In this document: one piece after another, positions 41,292-51,944 of the stretch
Position numbering within the stretch: the stretch's first letter is position 1
Layout of the letters: each line of letters starts with the position of its first letter
Assembly: GCF_947497045.1 (NCBI RefSeq)
Contig: NZ_CANMEU010000002.1
Location: 496,001-560,000 of the forward strand
DNA length: 64,000 nt
Source: an uncultured Tateyamaria sp.
GTDB lineage: Bacteria; Pseudomonadota; Alphaproteobacteria; Rhodobacterales; Rhodobacteraceae
Direction: 5' to 3'
Notes under the pieces: generated by a model
What the model saw: only the letters and a program-made list of their open reading frames with translations
Database searches by the model: none
What the model was told of the DNA's origin: nothing
Translations under genes and position numbers: made by a program

Positions 41292-43112
41292 ATGTGTGGA
41301 ATTGTAGGTGTTCTGGGCAGCCACGAAGTCGCGCCAATCCTTGTTGAGGCGCTGAAACGGCTCGAATATCGCGGTTATGACAGTGCTGGCATTGCGACTA
41401 TCAATGATGGGGTGCTGGACCGCCGCCGCGCAGTGGGCAAGCTGGTCAATCTGAGCGATCGGCTGGTGCATGACCCGCTGGCAGGCAAGTCCGGGATCGG
41501 CCACACGCGGTGGGCCACCCATGGCGGCCCAAGCGAGACCAACGCCCACCCCCATCGCGCGGGGTCTGTGGCGGTTGTCCACAATGGGATCATCGAAAAC
41601 TTCCGCGAGTTGCGGGCCGAGATGGCCGAGGTCGGGTTGCAGTTCGAGACCGAGACAGACACCGAAACCGTCGCCATGCTGGCGCAACACCATCTGAACA
41701 AGGGGCTGTCCCCGGTGGAGGCGGCATTCAAGACGATTGACCGGCTCGAAGGGGCCTTTGCGCTGGCGTTTCTTTTCGATGGCGAAAGTGACCTGATCGT
41801 GGCGGCGCGCAAGGGCTCCCCTCTCGCCATCGGGCATGGCGCGGGCGAGATGTTTGTCGGCTCGGATGCCATCGCGCTTGCGCCACTGACCGACCGGATC
41901 ACCTATCTTGAGGAAGGCGACCGCGCCGTCGTGACCCGCGCAGGCGTCGAAATCCGCGACGCGCATGGTGCTCTCGCAAATCGTGAGGTCCGTCAGATCC
42001 AGATCGACGATGCCCGCATCGACAAGGCCGGACACAAACACTTCATGGCCAAGGAAATCGCCGAACAGCCCACAGTGCTGAGCGCGACACTTGCCAACTA
42101 TCTGGGGTCGGATGATCAGATCACCCTGCCCGATCCTGGCATAGATTTCACGTCCATCGACCGGCTGACCATGGTGGCCTGCGGCACTGCCTATTATGCG
42201 TGCCTGACGGCGAAATACTGGTTTGAACAGATCGCGCGGCTGCCGGTCGAGGTCGATGTGGCCTCTGAATTCCGCTACCGTGAGCCACCCATTCCGGGGC
42301 GCACGCTGGCGCTGTTCGTCAGCCAGTCGGGCGAAACCGCGGACACGCTGGCCGCGCTGCGCTATTGCGAGGGCAAGGCCGACAAGATCGTGTCGGTCAT
42401 CAACGTCCCCGAAAGCTCGATTGCGCGCGAAAGCGATCTGGCCCTGCCGATCTTTGCCGGGGTCGAAGTGGGCGTGGCCTCCACCAAGGCGTTCACCTGC
42501 CAGTTGACCGTTCTGCTGATGCTGGTGCTGAAAGCGGCGCAGGCGCGCGGTACCATCAGTGCGGCGCAAATGTCCGGGCATGTTGCAGCATTGCGCGCGA
42601 TCCCCGCCATGATCAACCTCGCGATTGCGCAGAACGATGCGATGGCCAAAACGGCCCGCAAACTGTCCGAAGCGCGCGATATCCTGTTTCTGGGCCGCGG
42701 GCAAATGTACCCGCTCGCCCTTGAAGGTGCGCTGAAATTAAAGGAAATCAGCTATATACACGCCGAAGCTTATGCGTCAGGTGAACTCAAGCATGGCCCC
42801 ATCGCCCTGATCGACAAACACGTGCCCGTCGTGGTGATGGCCCCCAAGGACACGTTGTTCGACAAGACCGTGTCGAACATGCAGGAAGTCATGGCGCGCA
42901 AGGGCAAGGTCGTGTTGATCACCGATAATGACGGTTTGAAAGAAGCCGGAGACGGCGTGTGGGCTGATATCACAATGCCCGATTGCCCCGACATCATCGC
43001 CCCCATCGTCTATGCCGTGCCTGCCCAATTGCTGGCCTATCACACAGCGGTGGCCAAAGGCACGGATGTAGACCAACCCCGCAACCTCGCCAAATCCGTG
43101 ACGGTGGAATAA
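41292..43112 (+). CDS. glmS: Glutamine-fructose-6-phosphate aminotransferase (isomerizing)
   Basis: MCGIVGVLGSHEVAPILVEALKRLEYRGYDSAGIA, two SIS domains, C-terminal DVDQPRNLAKSVTVE. Confidence 0.97.
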   Translation: MCGIVGVLGSHEVAPILVEALKRLEYRGYDSAGIATINDGVLDRRRAVGKLVNLSDRLVHDPLAGKSGIGHTRWATHGGPSETNAHPHRAGSVAVVHNGIIENFRELRAEMAEVGLQFETETDTETVAMLAQHHLNKGLSPVEAAFKTIDRLEGAFALAFLFDGESDLIVAARKGSPLAIGHGAGEMFVGSDAIALAPLTDRITYLEEGDRAVVTRAGVEIRDAHGALANREVRQIQIDDARIDKAGHKHFMAKEIAEQPTVLSATLANYLGSDDQITLPDPGIDFTSIDRLTMVACGTAYYACLTAKYWFEQIARLPVEVDVASEFRYREPPIPGRTLALFVSQSGETADTLAALRYCEGKADKIVSVINVPESSIARESDLALPIFAGVEVGVASTKAFTCQLTVLLMLVLKAAQARGTISAAQMSGHVAALRAIPAMINLAIAQNDAMAKTARKLSEARDILFLGRGQMYPLALEGALKLKEISYIHAEAYASGELKHGPIALIDKHVPVVVMAPKDTLFDKTVSNMQEVMARKGKVVLITDNDGLKEAGDGVWADITMPDCPDIIAPIVYAVPAQLLAYHTAVAKGTDVDQPRNLAKSVTVE

Positions 43113-43663
43113 TGGCCAAGCAATTTGATCAGATCAGCGACGATCTGGCGGCCTTTATCGCGGCGCAGCACATGTTTTTCGTGGGCTCTGCCGCGCAGGA
43201 TGGACGCGTCAACATCTCACCCAAGGGCATGGACAGTCTGCGCGTGCTTGGCCCCAACCGGATCATCTGGCGTAACCTGACCGGGTCGGGCAATGAAACG
43301 GCGGGGCATCTGGCTTCGGTCAATCGCATGACGCTGATGTGGTGCGGATTTGAGGTGCGGCCCATGGTCCTGCGCACCTATGGCAGTGCGCACACGCTGC
43401 ATCCGCGCGATGCGGAGTTTGCCGATCTCAATACCCACTTCCCGCCCTCACATGGCGCGCGCCAGATTTATGATCTGAGCATTGATCTCGTCCAAACCTC
43501 CTGTGGGTATGCGGTGCCCTTCATGGACTATGCGGGCGAACGGGACGTGCTGGCCAAATGGGCGGACGACAAAGGCCCGGAGGGTATCAAGGCCTATTGG
43601 GCAACACGCAACACGCAAACCATCGACGGATTTGACACCCATATCGACGGGCCCAAGCCATGA
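43112..43663 (+). CDS. Pyridoxamine 5'-phosphate oxidase-family protein
   Basis: MAKQFDQISDDLAAFIAAQHMFFVGSAAQDGRVNISPKGMDSLRVL. Confidence 0.8.
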   Translation: MAKQFDQISDDLAAFIAAQHMFFVGSAAQDGRVNISPKGMDSLRVLGPNRIIWRNLTGSGNETAGHLASVNRMTLMWCGFEVRPMVLRTYGSAHTLHPRDAEFADLNTHFPPSHGARQIYDLSIDLVQTSCGYAVPFMDYAGERDVLAKWADDKGPEGIKAYWATRNTQTIDGFDTHIDGPKP

Positions 43664-44346
43664 CGCCAGATGACGCATTGGCCGAGATATCGGCCCACGC
43701 AGATGCGCAACGCGCCGCAGATGCCAAAGCCTATCACAAATCGAAACGCGACCATCTGGGCGTGCCAAATCCGATCCTGAATGACCTGACAAAAGCGTGG
43801 CGTCAGGCCCTGGACCTTCCTGCCCGTGTTGCGCTGGCGGACGGGTTGTGGCGCACGAATCTCTACGAGGCGCGATTGGCCGCCGCCAAATTGCTGACCC
43901 AGGCCCGTATTCGGCCCGATGACGATGCCTGGGCACTGATCTCATCATGGGTGCCCGAATTCGACAGTTGGGCCATTGCCGATCACGCCTGCATGGCGGG
44001 GCAAAAGCGGCTTGTGGCCGACCCGACCCGTATCGAGGAGGTCGAGGCATGGACCACCTCGGACCACCTGTGGACCCGGCGCGCAGCACTTGTGATGACC
44101 CTGCCATGGACCAAGCAGAACTTTCCCAAGCCGCATGAGGTTGAAGTGCGCGAGCGGGTGTTGGGATGGGCCGCGGGCTATGTCCCCGACCAGCAATGGT
44201 TTATTCAGAAAGCGATTGCATGGTGGGTGCGCGAGTTGGGCAAACATGACGCGGCGCGCGCCCGCACCTTTCTTGACGCGCATGGGGATGCGATGAAACC
44301 GTTCGCGGCCAAAGAGGCGGCCAAGTATCTGCCTACAAACGGATAA
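43660..44346 (+). CDS. DNA alkylation repair (AlkD-like HEAT repeat) protein
   Basis: FDSWAIADHACMAGQK..TRRAALVMTLPW..FIQKAIAWWVRELGKHD pattern. Confidence 0.8.
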   Translation: MTPDDALAEISAHADAQRAADAKAYHKSKRDHLGVPNPILNDLTKAWRQALDLPARVALADGLWRTNLYEARLAAAKLLTQARIRPDDDAWALISSWVPEFDSWAIADHACMAGQKRLVADPTRIEEVEAWTTSDHLWTRRAALVMTLPWTKQNFPKPHEVEVRERVLGWAAGYVPDQQWFIQKAIAWWVRELGKHDAARARTFLDAHGDAMKPFAAKEAAKYLPTNG

Positions 44347-44347
44347 A

Positions 44348-44785
44348 TCAGCCGTCTGCGGTCACTTCGACTTCGGGCAATCCGGTAAGCGACGCCCCGA
44401 TCGCCTGCATCGCCGCCAATGACAAACGACTGCCGGCGGTCTCGGGCCCTTCAATCGGGATCAGGGTTACAGCCACGCTTTGCCCCGTCTCGACCGAGCG
44501 GATGCGGCCCGGCTGTTCGGCGCGGACAAGTGGTGTTTTCAACCACAAACCGGGCTGCGCCGCATCACCAAGGGATGCGACAGTCGTACCCAGTTTCCCG
44601 CGACGCACGGGCGTGGGGGCCTCATCCGGCACCGCCTCCACCACGTCCAGGTCATCGGGACGTGATTGCGGGCGCACGGCGGCATCGTCGACGCCAACCA
44701 CACCCCCCGCAGGCGCATCCCGGCCCTGTTCAGGCAGTATCCCGCAGCCTGCCATGCAGACCAAACTCACCAAGATCCATCTCAT
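44348..44785 (-). CDS. Putative lipoprotein, unknown function
   Basis: MRWILVSLVCMAGCGILPEQGRD, lipobox-like MAGC. Confidence 0.65.
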   Translation of the reverse strand: MRWILVSLVCMAGCGILPEQGRDAPAGGVVGVDDAAVRPQSRPDDLDVVEAVPDEAPTPVRRGKLGTTVASLGDAAQPGLWLKTPLVRAEQPGRIRSVETGQSVAVTLIPIEGPETAGSRLSLAAMQAIGASLTGLPEVEVTADG

Positions 44786-44861
44786 GGATCCACCATACTC
44801 TGCCCAGATTGACACGCAATGGCCCTTGCAGGCGGGGCCGTGCGCACATACCACTTAACTT

Positions 44862-45869
44862 ATGACCGCTCCTTTGATTGACCCCTTTGCGCGTGCGATT
44901 ACCTATCTGCGCGTCTCCGTCACCGACCGCTGCGATTTCCGCTGTGTCTATTGCATGTCGGAAAACATGACCTTTCTGCCCAAGAAAGAGCTGCTGACCC
45001 TCGAAGAGCTGGACCGCATGTGTTCGGCGTTCATCGGTCTGGGCGTGCAAAAGCTGCGGATTACGGGTGGCGAGCCGCTGGTGCGCCGCGATATAATGAC
45101 GTTCTTCAACGCCATGGGCCGCCATCTTGAGGCGGGCACGCTCAAGGAGTTGACGCTGACCACCAATGGCAGCCAGCTGGAGCGCTTTGCGACCGATCTT
45201 TATGCCGCCGGGGTGCGCCGGGTGAACATCTCGCTCGACACCATTGACGAGACCAAATTCGCCGAGATCACACGGTGGGGCCGCCTGCCCCAGGTGTTGC
45301 GCGGTGTGGATGCGGCGCTGGCTGCGGGCCTCAAGGTCAAGATCAATGCCGTTGCCCTGAAGGATTTCAACGAAAACGAGCTTGAGACCATCACCCGCTG
45401 GTGCGCCGAGCGCGAGATGGACCTGACCTGGATCGAGGTCATGCCGATGGGCGATCTGGGCAACGAGGACCGCCTTGGCCAGTACTGGTCCCTCAAGGAC
45501 GTGCGCGCCCGCTACGCCGATCACTACACCGTCACCGATCTGGCCGAAAATACCGGCGGGCCTGCGCGTTATGTGCGTCTTGAGGAGACGGGCCAGAAGA
45601 TCGGCTTTATCACGCCCCTGTCCCACAATTTCTGTGAAAGCTGCAACCGGGTCCGCCTGACCTGCACGGGCGAGATTTACCTGTGTCTGGGCCAGGAGGA
45701 CATGGCCGATCTGCGCGCGCCGCTACGCGCCCATCCCGACGATGACGCGCCATTGCAGGATGCGATCCGCGCGGCCATTGGCATGAAACCCAAGGGCCAC
45801 GATTTTGATTATTCCCGGCAGCGACTGGATGGTCAGATGCCACGGCACATGAGCCACACGGGCGGCTGA
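44862..45869 (+). CDS. moaA: GTP 3',8-cyclase (molybdenum cofactor biosynthesis)
   Basis: Radical [15 protein letters not shown]-terminal [20 protein letters not shown]. Confidence 0.95.
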   Translation: MTAPLIDPFARAITYLRVSVTDRCDFRCVYCMSENMTFLPKKELLTLEELDRMCSAFIGLGVQKLRITGGEPLVRRDIMTFFNAMGRHLEAGTLKELTLTTNGSQLERFATDLYAAGVRRVNISLDTIDETKFAEITRWGRLPQVLRGVDAALAAGLKVKINAVALKDFNENELETITRWCAEREMDLTWIEVMPMGDLGNEDRLGQYWSLKDVRARYADHYTVTDLAENTGGPARYVRLEETGQKIGFITPLSHNFCESCNRVRLTCTGEIYLCLGQEDMADLRAPLRAHPDDDAPLQDAIRAAIGMKPKGHDFDYSRQRLDGQMPRHMSHTGG

Positions 45870-45874
45870 GCCCC

Positions 45875-47170
45875 ATGCGGCCCACGGCCCTGTTTCGGCT
45901 TTACCGCGCACTGAGCGCCCTCGCACTGCCCTTTGCGACGCGCCGGGCGGTGGCCAAGTTGCGTGCGGGCGGTGTCAGTGCCGAACGGGCCCACGAACGT
46001 CTGGGCCATGCCACCCAATTGCGCCCCAACGGGCCGCTGATCTGGTTTCATGGGGCCAGTGTGGGCGAGGCCAAGTCGGTGCTGCCTGTCCTGCACCGCA
46101 TCACACGGGATCACCCCGACCCGCGCCTGTTGCTGACCTCGGGCACCGCCACCTCGGCTGAAGCCGTCGCAGGCCGCATGCCCCAAGGCGCGATACACCA
46201 GTTCAGCCCGCTGGACGGGCGTGGGCCGATGGCGCGGTTCCTGCGCAACTGGCGCCCCGATCTGTGCGTGCTGGTGGAATCCGAACTGTGGCCCAATCTA
46301 CTCGATATGTGTGCGGAGGCCGACATTCCCGTCGCCTTGCTGAATGCACGGCTGTCCGACGGCAGCGCGCAAGGCTGGCAACGCTTTCCCGGCACCGCCG
46401 CTTATGTGCTGCGCGGGATCGTGATGGCCCATTGTCAGGACGCGCGCAGCCGCGATCACCTGCGCGCCATGGGGCTGAAGAATGCCCAACAGGGCGCGAA
46501 CCTCAAATCCATGATGGGTCCGCCGATGATCGATGCGGTGACGCGCGCGCGCGCGCATGCGGACCTTGGCAACCGCCCCCTGTGGGTCGCCGCCTCGACC
46601 CATCCGGGCGAGGAAGAGGTCGTGCTTGCCAGCCATGCCCGCCTCTTGGCGGACGATCCCGATCTGTGCCTGATCCTCGTGCCGCGCCATCCCCACCGGG
46701 CCGCTGCGGTCCGCGCGCTGGTGGCCAAGGCCGGGCTGACGCTGGCCCAACGCAGCACCGGGGACGGCGATGCCGCCACCGCTCAGATCTATCTGGCCGA
46801 CACCATCGGCGAGACCGACCTGTGGTACACGCTATCGCCCATAGTATTTCTGGGCGGCTCGTTCACCGATGTGGGCGGGCACACACCCTTTGAACCCGCG
46901 GCTGCCGATTGCGCCATCCTGCACGGGCCACACTACACGAATTTCACCGAGGCTTACGCACGTTTTCTCGCCGCGGATGCGAGTGTGGAGGTCGCAGACG
47001 GAGCGGCGCTGACACCAGCCGTCCATGCGCTGCTGCGCGACCCCGATCGCGCCGCCACGCTGGCCGTCAACGCCCGCCCGCTGGTGCAGTCGGGCGATGC
47101 GCCGCTTGGGGAACTGGCCGCGCGCCTCTTCTCTCTGGCCGACACCCACGCTAAGGATCTGCATGACTGA
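45875..47170 (+). CDS. waaA: 3-deoxy-D-manno-octulosonic acid transferase
   Basis: LIWFHGASVGEAKSVLPVL, GGSFTDVGGHTPFEPAA. Confidence 0.9.
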   Translation: MRPTALFRLYRALSALALPFATRRAVAKLRAGGVSAERAHERLGHATQLRPNGPLIWFHGASVGEAKSVLPVLHRITRDHPDPRLLLTSGTATSAEAVAGRMPQGAIHQFSPLDGRGPMARFLRNWRPDLCVLVESELWPNLLDMCAEADIPVALLNARLSDGSAQGWQRFPGTAAYVLRGIVMAHCQDARSRDHLRAMGLKNAQQGANLKSMMGPPMIDAVTRARAHADLGNRPLWVAASTHPGEEEVVLASHARLLADDPDLCLILVPRHPHRAAAVRALVAKAGLTLAQRSTGDGDAATAQIYLADTIGETDLWYTLSPIVFLGGSFTDVGGHTPFEPAAADCAILHGPHYTNFTEAYARFLAADASVEVADGAALTPAVHALLRDPDRAATLAVNARPLVQSGDAPLGELAARLFSLADTHAKDLHD

Positions 47171-48215
47171 CCTGTCCCAAATCGATGTGATAGCGCCGAA
47201 TTTCAAACGGCGCCTGTCGGGCGTGACCTCGACAGTGATCCGGCTGGTGCCCTTGCAGGCGCGCCAGATCGCCATCACCGCCTGTGCGCCCGAAGTGCCC
47301 GACCATGTGCCCAATGTGCATTGGTCAAAGCTGGTCACCATGGGGCACCGCGGCCCGTCGGGTGCGCGGGTCTGGCACGCGCGGCGCAATGTCGAGATGA
47401 TCGCGGGGATCGCCCTCAAACGGGTGCTGGGCAAGCGGCTGAAGCTGCTTTTCACCTCGGCCAGCCAGCGCAATCATACCGGGCTGACCAAGGCGCTCGT
47501 GGCACGCATGGACGCAGTCATTGCGACCTCGGCCAAGACTGCGAGCTATCTGAGCGTGCCCAATACCGTGATCCATCACGGCATCGACACCGAGGTCTTT
47601 GCCCCCAGCCCCGACAAAGCCGCTCTGCGCGCCGAACTGGGCCTGCCCATGGGTCCGTTGATGGGCTGTTTTGGCCGCATTCGCGCGCAAAAGGGCACGG
47701 ATGTCTTTGTGGACGCGATGATCGACGTGTTGGGCCGGCACCCCGACGCCTGCGCCATCGTGATGGGCCGCGCCGTGGACAAGGATCAGGCGTTTCTGGG
47801 CGACCTCAAGGCGCGCGTGCGCGCGGCGGGCCTGACCGAGCGGTTGCTGTTCCTGCCAGAAGTGCCGGTTTGGGAGACGCCGAAATTCTATCAGGCGCTT
47901 GATATCTACATCGCGCCGCAGCGGTGGGAAGGGTTCGGGCTGACCCCGCTTGAGGCGATGGCCTGCGGCGCACCTGCGATCTGCACACGGGTCGGCGCCT
48001 TCGAGGAGCTGATCGCAGACGGGCAGACCGGCACCCTGATCGCGCCGGGGAACGTGGGCGAAATGGTTGCGGCCACCGACGCGCTGCTGGCGGACCCTGC
48101 GGCGCTGACGACATGGAGCGCCCAGGCCCGCGCCCACATGGTCGACCACTTCCAGCTTCAGCAGGAAGCGGACGCCATCATCGCGATCTATCGCGCCCTG
48201 CTCGACACCGCTTAG
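47163..48215 (+). CDS. Glycosyltransferase family 4-like (LPS core type)
   Basis: GCFGRIRAQKGTDVFVDAMI, RWEGFGLTPLEAMACGAPAICTRVGAFEELI. Confidence 0.88.
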   Translation: MTDLSQIDVIAPNFKRRLSGVTSTVIRLVPLQARQIAITACAPEVPDHVPNVHWSKLVTMGHRGPSGARVWHARRNVEMIAGIALKRVLGKRLKLLFTSASQRNHTGLTKALVARMDAVIATSAKTASYLSVPNTVIHHGIDTEVFAPSPDKAALRAELGLPMGPLMGCFGRIRAQKGTDVFVDAMIDVLGRHPDACAIVMGRAVDKDQAFLGDLKARVRAAGLTERLLFLPEVPVWETPKFYQALDIYIAPQRWEGFGLTPLEAMACGAPAICTRVGAFEELIADGQTGTLIAPGNVGEMVAATDALLADPAALTTWSAQARAHMVDHFQLQQEADAIIAIYRALLDTA

Positions 48216-49378
48216 GACGCCAGCGGCATCCGCTGCTCCACGATCTCGGCCCACCACGAACAGCCCGCCGGGATCGCCTCGTCGTTGAAGTTGTATTCAG
48301 GGTGATGGACCATCGCCGTGTCGCCATTGCCCACCAGAATATAGGCGCCGGGCCGCTCTTCGAGCATAAAGGCGAAATCCTCGCCCCCCATCACCAGCGG
48401 AGCCTCGTCGCATTGCCCCGAGACCAAACGCGCCACATCAGCCGCGAATGCGGTTTGATCGTCATGGTTCACCATCACCGGATAGTTGCGCTGATAATCG
48501 ACGCGCGCCACGCCCCCGAAAGTGGTCGCGATGCCCTCGCAAATCTCCAGCACCCGCTTTTCAGCCAGATCGCGCATCTCGGCGCTCATCGTGCGCACCG
48601 TGCCCATGATCGAAACCCTTTGCGGAATGACATTGAAGGCTTTGGAGGATGTCTCGAACGAGGTGATCGACACCACGATGCGTTCGATCGGGTCGGCATT
48701 GCGACTGACGATGGATTGCAGGGCGGTCACCGCGTGAGAGGCCATAAGCGTCGTGTCGATGGTGTCCTGTGGCTTGGCCGCGTGCCCGCCCAGTCCCTCG
48801 AACTCGATCTGCAACAGGTCGGTGGCGGCAAAGAACGGCCCCGGCCGGATCGCGAATTCACCCACGGGGCGGCCCGGCCAGTTGTGCATGCCGTAAACCT
48901 CCTGAATGCCCCACCGGTCCATCATCCCGTCCTTGCACATCTCGCGACCGCCCCCGCCGCCCTCTTCGGCGGGCTGGAAGATCACCACGACCGTGCCGTC
49001 GAAATTGCGCGTCTCGGCCAGGTATTGCGCCGCCCCAAGCAGCATCGCCGTATGCCCGTCATGGCCGCAGGCGTGCATTGCGTCCGGGGTTTTCGAGGCA
49101 TACTCGAGGCCCGTCTGCTCGTGGATCGGCAGCGCGTCCATGTCGGCGCGCAGGCCAACAACCTTGCCCGCGCTGTCGGATTTGCCCTTGATCACGCCGA
49201 CCACGCCGGTGCGCCCGATCCCCTCGACCACCTCGTCACAGCCAAAGGCGCGCAGCTTTTCGGCAACCAGCGCGCTGGTGCGGTGAGTGTCGAACAGGAT
49301 TTCGGGATGTTCGTGCATGTCACGCCGCCAGGTGGTGATGTCGGCATGCATTTCGGCAAAGCGGTTCTTGATCGGCAT
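48212..49378 (-). CDS. M20 family amidohydrolase (hippurate hydrolase-like)
   Basis: LRADMDALPI, MHACGHDGHTAMLLGAAQYLAE, FQPAEEGGGGG. Confidence 0.9.
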   Translation of the reverse strand: MPIKNRFAEMHADITTWRRDMHEHPEILFDTHRTSALVAEKLRAFGCDEVVEGIGRTGVVGVIKGKSDSAGKVVGLRADMDALPIHEQTGLEYASKTPDAMHACGHDGHTAMLLGAAQYLAETRNFDGTVVVIFQPAEEGGGGGREMCKDGMMDRWGIQEVYGMHNWPGRPVGEFAIRPGPFFAATDLLQIEFEGLGGHAAKPQDTIDTTLMASHAVTALQSIVSRNADPIERIVVSITSFETSSKAFNVIPQRVSIMGTVRTMSAEMRDLAEKRVLEICEGIATTFGGVARVDYQRNYPVMVNHDDQTAFAADVARLVSGQCDEAPLVMGGEDFAFMLEERPGAYILVGNGDTAMVHHPEYNFNDEAIPAGCSWWAEIVEQRMPLAS

Positions 49379-49400
49379 GGGCTCTCTCCTGCTGCAGGGG

Positions 49401-50567
49401 TTATTGCGCGGGCATCCGCTGTTCGACGAGTTCGACGAACCAGCTGCATCCCGCCGGGATCGCATCGTCATCGAAAATATAGGCGGGGTGGTGGACCATC
49501 GGCCCGTCCCCGTTGCCAAGGAAGATATATGCCCCGGGTCGTACATTGAGCATAAAGGAAAAGTCCTCGGCTGCCATGATCGGAGGCGTGTCGGTGATCA
49601 CATCACCCGCCACAGCGCGGGCGGCGGCGATTGCATATTCGGTGTGATCGGGGTGGTTGACGGTGACGGGATAGCCCAAACGGTAATCCACCTCGACCTC
49701 GCAATCATAGGCCTCGGCGGTGGCCTTGGCGATGGCCTTGACCCGCGCCTCGACCATGTCGCGCACCTCTGCCTCCAGTGCACGGACCGTGCCCGTCATT
49801 CGCGTCTGCTGCGGGATCACGTTATGTGTATCCACATCCGAATGGAGCGCGCAGACCGACACGACGGCGGCATGCAGCGGGTCCACATTGCGGCTGGTGA
49901 TGCTTTGCAGGCCCAGAATGATATGGGCCGCCGTGACGTTGGGGTCGATGGATTGATGAGGTGCTGCGGCATGCCCGCCCTTGCCCGTCACTGTGATATA
50001 GAACTCATCCGCACTGCCCATCAGCGCCCCGGATCGGATCGCAAATTGCCCCGTGGGCAGACCCGGCATGTTGTGCAGCCCATAGACCTCCTGCACGCCA
50101 AAGCGGTCCATCACGCCCTCATTCACCATCTCGCGGCCACCACCGCCACCCTCCTCGGCGGGTTGGAACAACAACACAGCGGTGCCGTCAAAATTGCGGG
50201 TTTCGGCCAGATACTGCGCCACCCCCAACAGGATCGAGGTGTGCCCGTCATGCCCGCAGGCGTGCATGGTGCCCGGATTGGTCGAGGCATAGTCGACGCC
50301 AGAGGCCTCAAGGATCGGCAGCGCGTCCATGTCCGCACGCAGACCAATGACGCGGCCCTTGGTGTCGGTGCGTCCCTTGATCACGGCAACCACACCCGTC
50401 TGCGCAATGCCGGTTTCAATCGCATCCACACCGATCTCGCGCAGTTTGTCCGCAACGAAGGCGGATGTCTGATGTTCGGCGAATCCCAGCTCGGGATGGG
50501 CATGCAGATGCCGCCGCCATCCGGTGATCTCGGCATGGGTTTCGGCCAGACGGTTCTTGATCGGCAT
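49401..50567 (-). CDS. M20 family amidohydrolase (tandem paralogue)
   Basis: LRADMDALPI, MHACGHDGHTSILLGVAQYLAE, FQPAEEGGGGG. Confidence 0.9.
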   Translation of the reverse strand: MPIKNRLAETHAEITGWRRHLHAHPELGFAEHQTSAFVADKLREIGVDAIETGIAQTGVVAVIKGRTDTKGRVIGLRADMDALPILEASGVDYASTNPGTMHACGHDGHTSILLGVAQYLAETRNFDGTAVLLFQPAEEGGGGGREMVNEGVMDRFGVQEVYGLHNMPGLPTGQFAIRSGALMGSADEFYITVTGKGGHAAAPHQSIDPNVTAAHIILGLQSITSRNVDPLHAAVVSVCALHSDVDTHNVIPQQTRMTGTVRALEAEVRDMVEARVKAIAKATAEAYDCEVEVDYRLGYPVTVNHPDHTEYAIAAARAVAGDVITDTPPIMAAEDFSFMLNVRPGAYIFLGNGDGPMVHHPAYIFDDDAIPAGCSWFVELVEQRMPAQ

Positions 50568-50586
50568 GGGGTGTCCTTTCCGGATA

Positions 50587-51930
50587 TCAGACAGAGGGGC
50601 CGATGCGCATCCGCGTCCCATCGGTAAAGCGGCTCAGACGGAACCGTGTCAGATCATGGCCCACCTCGCCCCCCGTGACCAGAGCGGCAAGCACCTTTCC
50701 CATGCCTGGGCCGATGCCAAAGCCGTGACCGCTCATGCCGGTGCCCACCGTCAGGCCAGGCAGGGCCACGACCCGGTCCACGACCGGAACGACATCGGGC
50801 ATGGTGTCGATCATGCCCGCCCACGCCGCCTTGATCCGCACACGGCCAAGGTCGGGGAACAGAGCCGCGAAATCACGCGTCAGGTCGGCGACCTTCCTCG
50901 CATTGGGCTGGGGGTCAAGGATGCGCATCCGCTCGAACGGGCTTTGCGCGTCTTCGGACCATGTGCGCGGGGTGCCCCAGGCATCCGGGAACCCGTTGGG
51001 TGCGCCGGGCAGAAACCGGGTGCCGAATGGGTCGGCGCGCAGTTGCGCAAGGAATTTTGGTAAGGATCGGAACGCATCGGGGCCTATGAACAGCTCGTGA
51101 AAGCCCCCCGCCGCCAGAGAATAGCCCCCATCCGCACGAGGTCGAAACGCGATACCCTCATCTGCCGCGCCACCAGGATAGACCATCGGCAAGGGCGCGG
51201 TCGCGGCCACGGTGGCACGCACGGACAGTTGCGGCAGGACAACCCCGTGACGGCGCAGGAACAGGGATGACCACGCGCCCCCCGCCAGCACAACCTCGGG
51301 TGCGGCGATCCGGCCCTGTTCGGTGATCACACCAGCCACTTTGCCGTCCGCCATATCCAGCGCACGCACCGCACAGCTTTCGACAATCCGCACGCCCGCG
51401 CGCACCGCAACACCGGCCAGCGCAGGCACCGCCACCCAAGGTTCGGCGCGCATGTCGGATGCGGTATAAAGCGCGCCCGCATAACGGCGCGACATGCCCG
51501 GGATCAGCTCCACCACCTCAGCCGCCGACAACACCCGGCTGTCCACACCATGCGCCTGCGCATGAGGCAACCACGCCTCATATTCCGCCATCTTTTTGGG
51601 GGTGCGCGCCAGATAGGTCACACCGCCGGTGTGCAGACCGATATCGACATTGGTTTCACCTGCCAGCTCGCGCCACAATGCGTTGGACTCGACCATAATG
51701 CCCAATTCGTCCGGGTCGCGGCCCTGCTGCCGAATCCATCCCCAGTTGCGCGAGGATTGCTCGCCCGCGATCCGCCCCTTTTCCAGCAAGACAACGCGCA
51801 GGCCATCACGGGCCAGGAACAAGGCCGTGCACACACCAATTACACCGCCGCCGATCACGATCACATCGGCCTCGACAGGCTGCGGGCCACCCCATGTCAC
51901 GGGGCTGTCACCATGGATTGCAAAGCGCAT
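50587..51930 (-). CDS. FAD-dependent amino-acid oxidoreductase (DadA/DAO-like)
   Basis: ADVIVIGGGVIGVCTALFLARDGLRVVLLEKG and C-terminal TVGTGMSGHGFGIGPGMGK. Confidence 0.88.
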   Translation of the reverse strand: MRFAIHGDSPVTWGGPQPVEADVIVIGGGVIGVCTALFLARDGLRVVLLEKGRIAGEQSSRNWGWIRQQGRDPDELGIMVESNALWRELAGETNVDIGLHTGGVTYLARTPKKMAEYEAWLPHAQAHGVDSRVLSAAEVVELIPGMSRRYAGALYTASDMRAEPWVAVPALAGVAVRAGVRIVESCAVRALDMADGKVAGVITEQGRIAAPEVVLAGGAWSSLFLRRHGVVLPQLSVRATVAATAPLPMVYPGGAADEGIAFRPRADGGYSLAAGGFHELFIGPDAFRSLPKFLAQLRADPFGTRFLPGAPNGFPDAWGTPRTWSEDAQSPFERMRILDPQPNARKVADLTRDFAALFPDLGRVRIKAAWAGMIDTMPDVVPVVDRVVALPGLTVGTGMSGHGFGIGPGMGKVLAALVTGGEVGHDLTRFRLSRFTDGTRMRIGPSV

Positions 51931-51944
51931 CAGCTAGCCCCATC

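Noticed and set aside
41230-41300. glmS ribozyme/riboswitch upstream of glmS
   Set aside because: Only 2 nt separate glmU and glmS, leaving no room for a leader ribozyme; that class is typical of Gram-positives.
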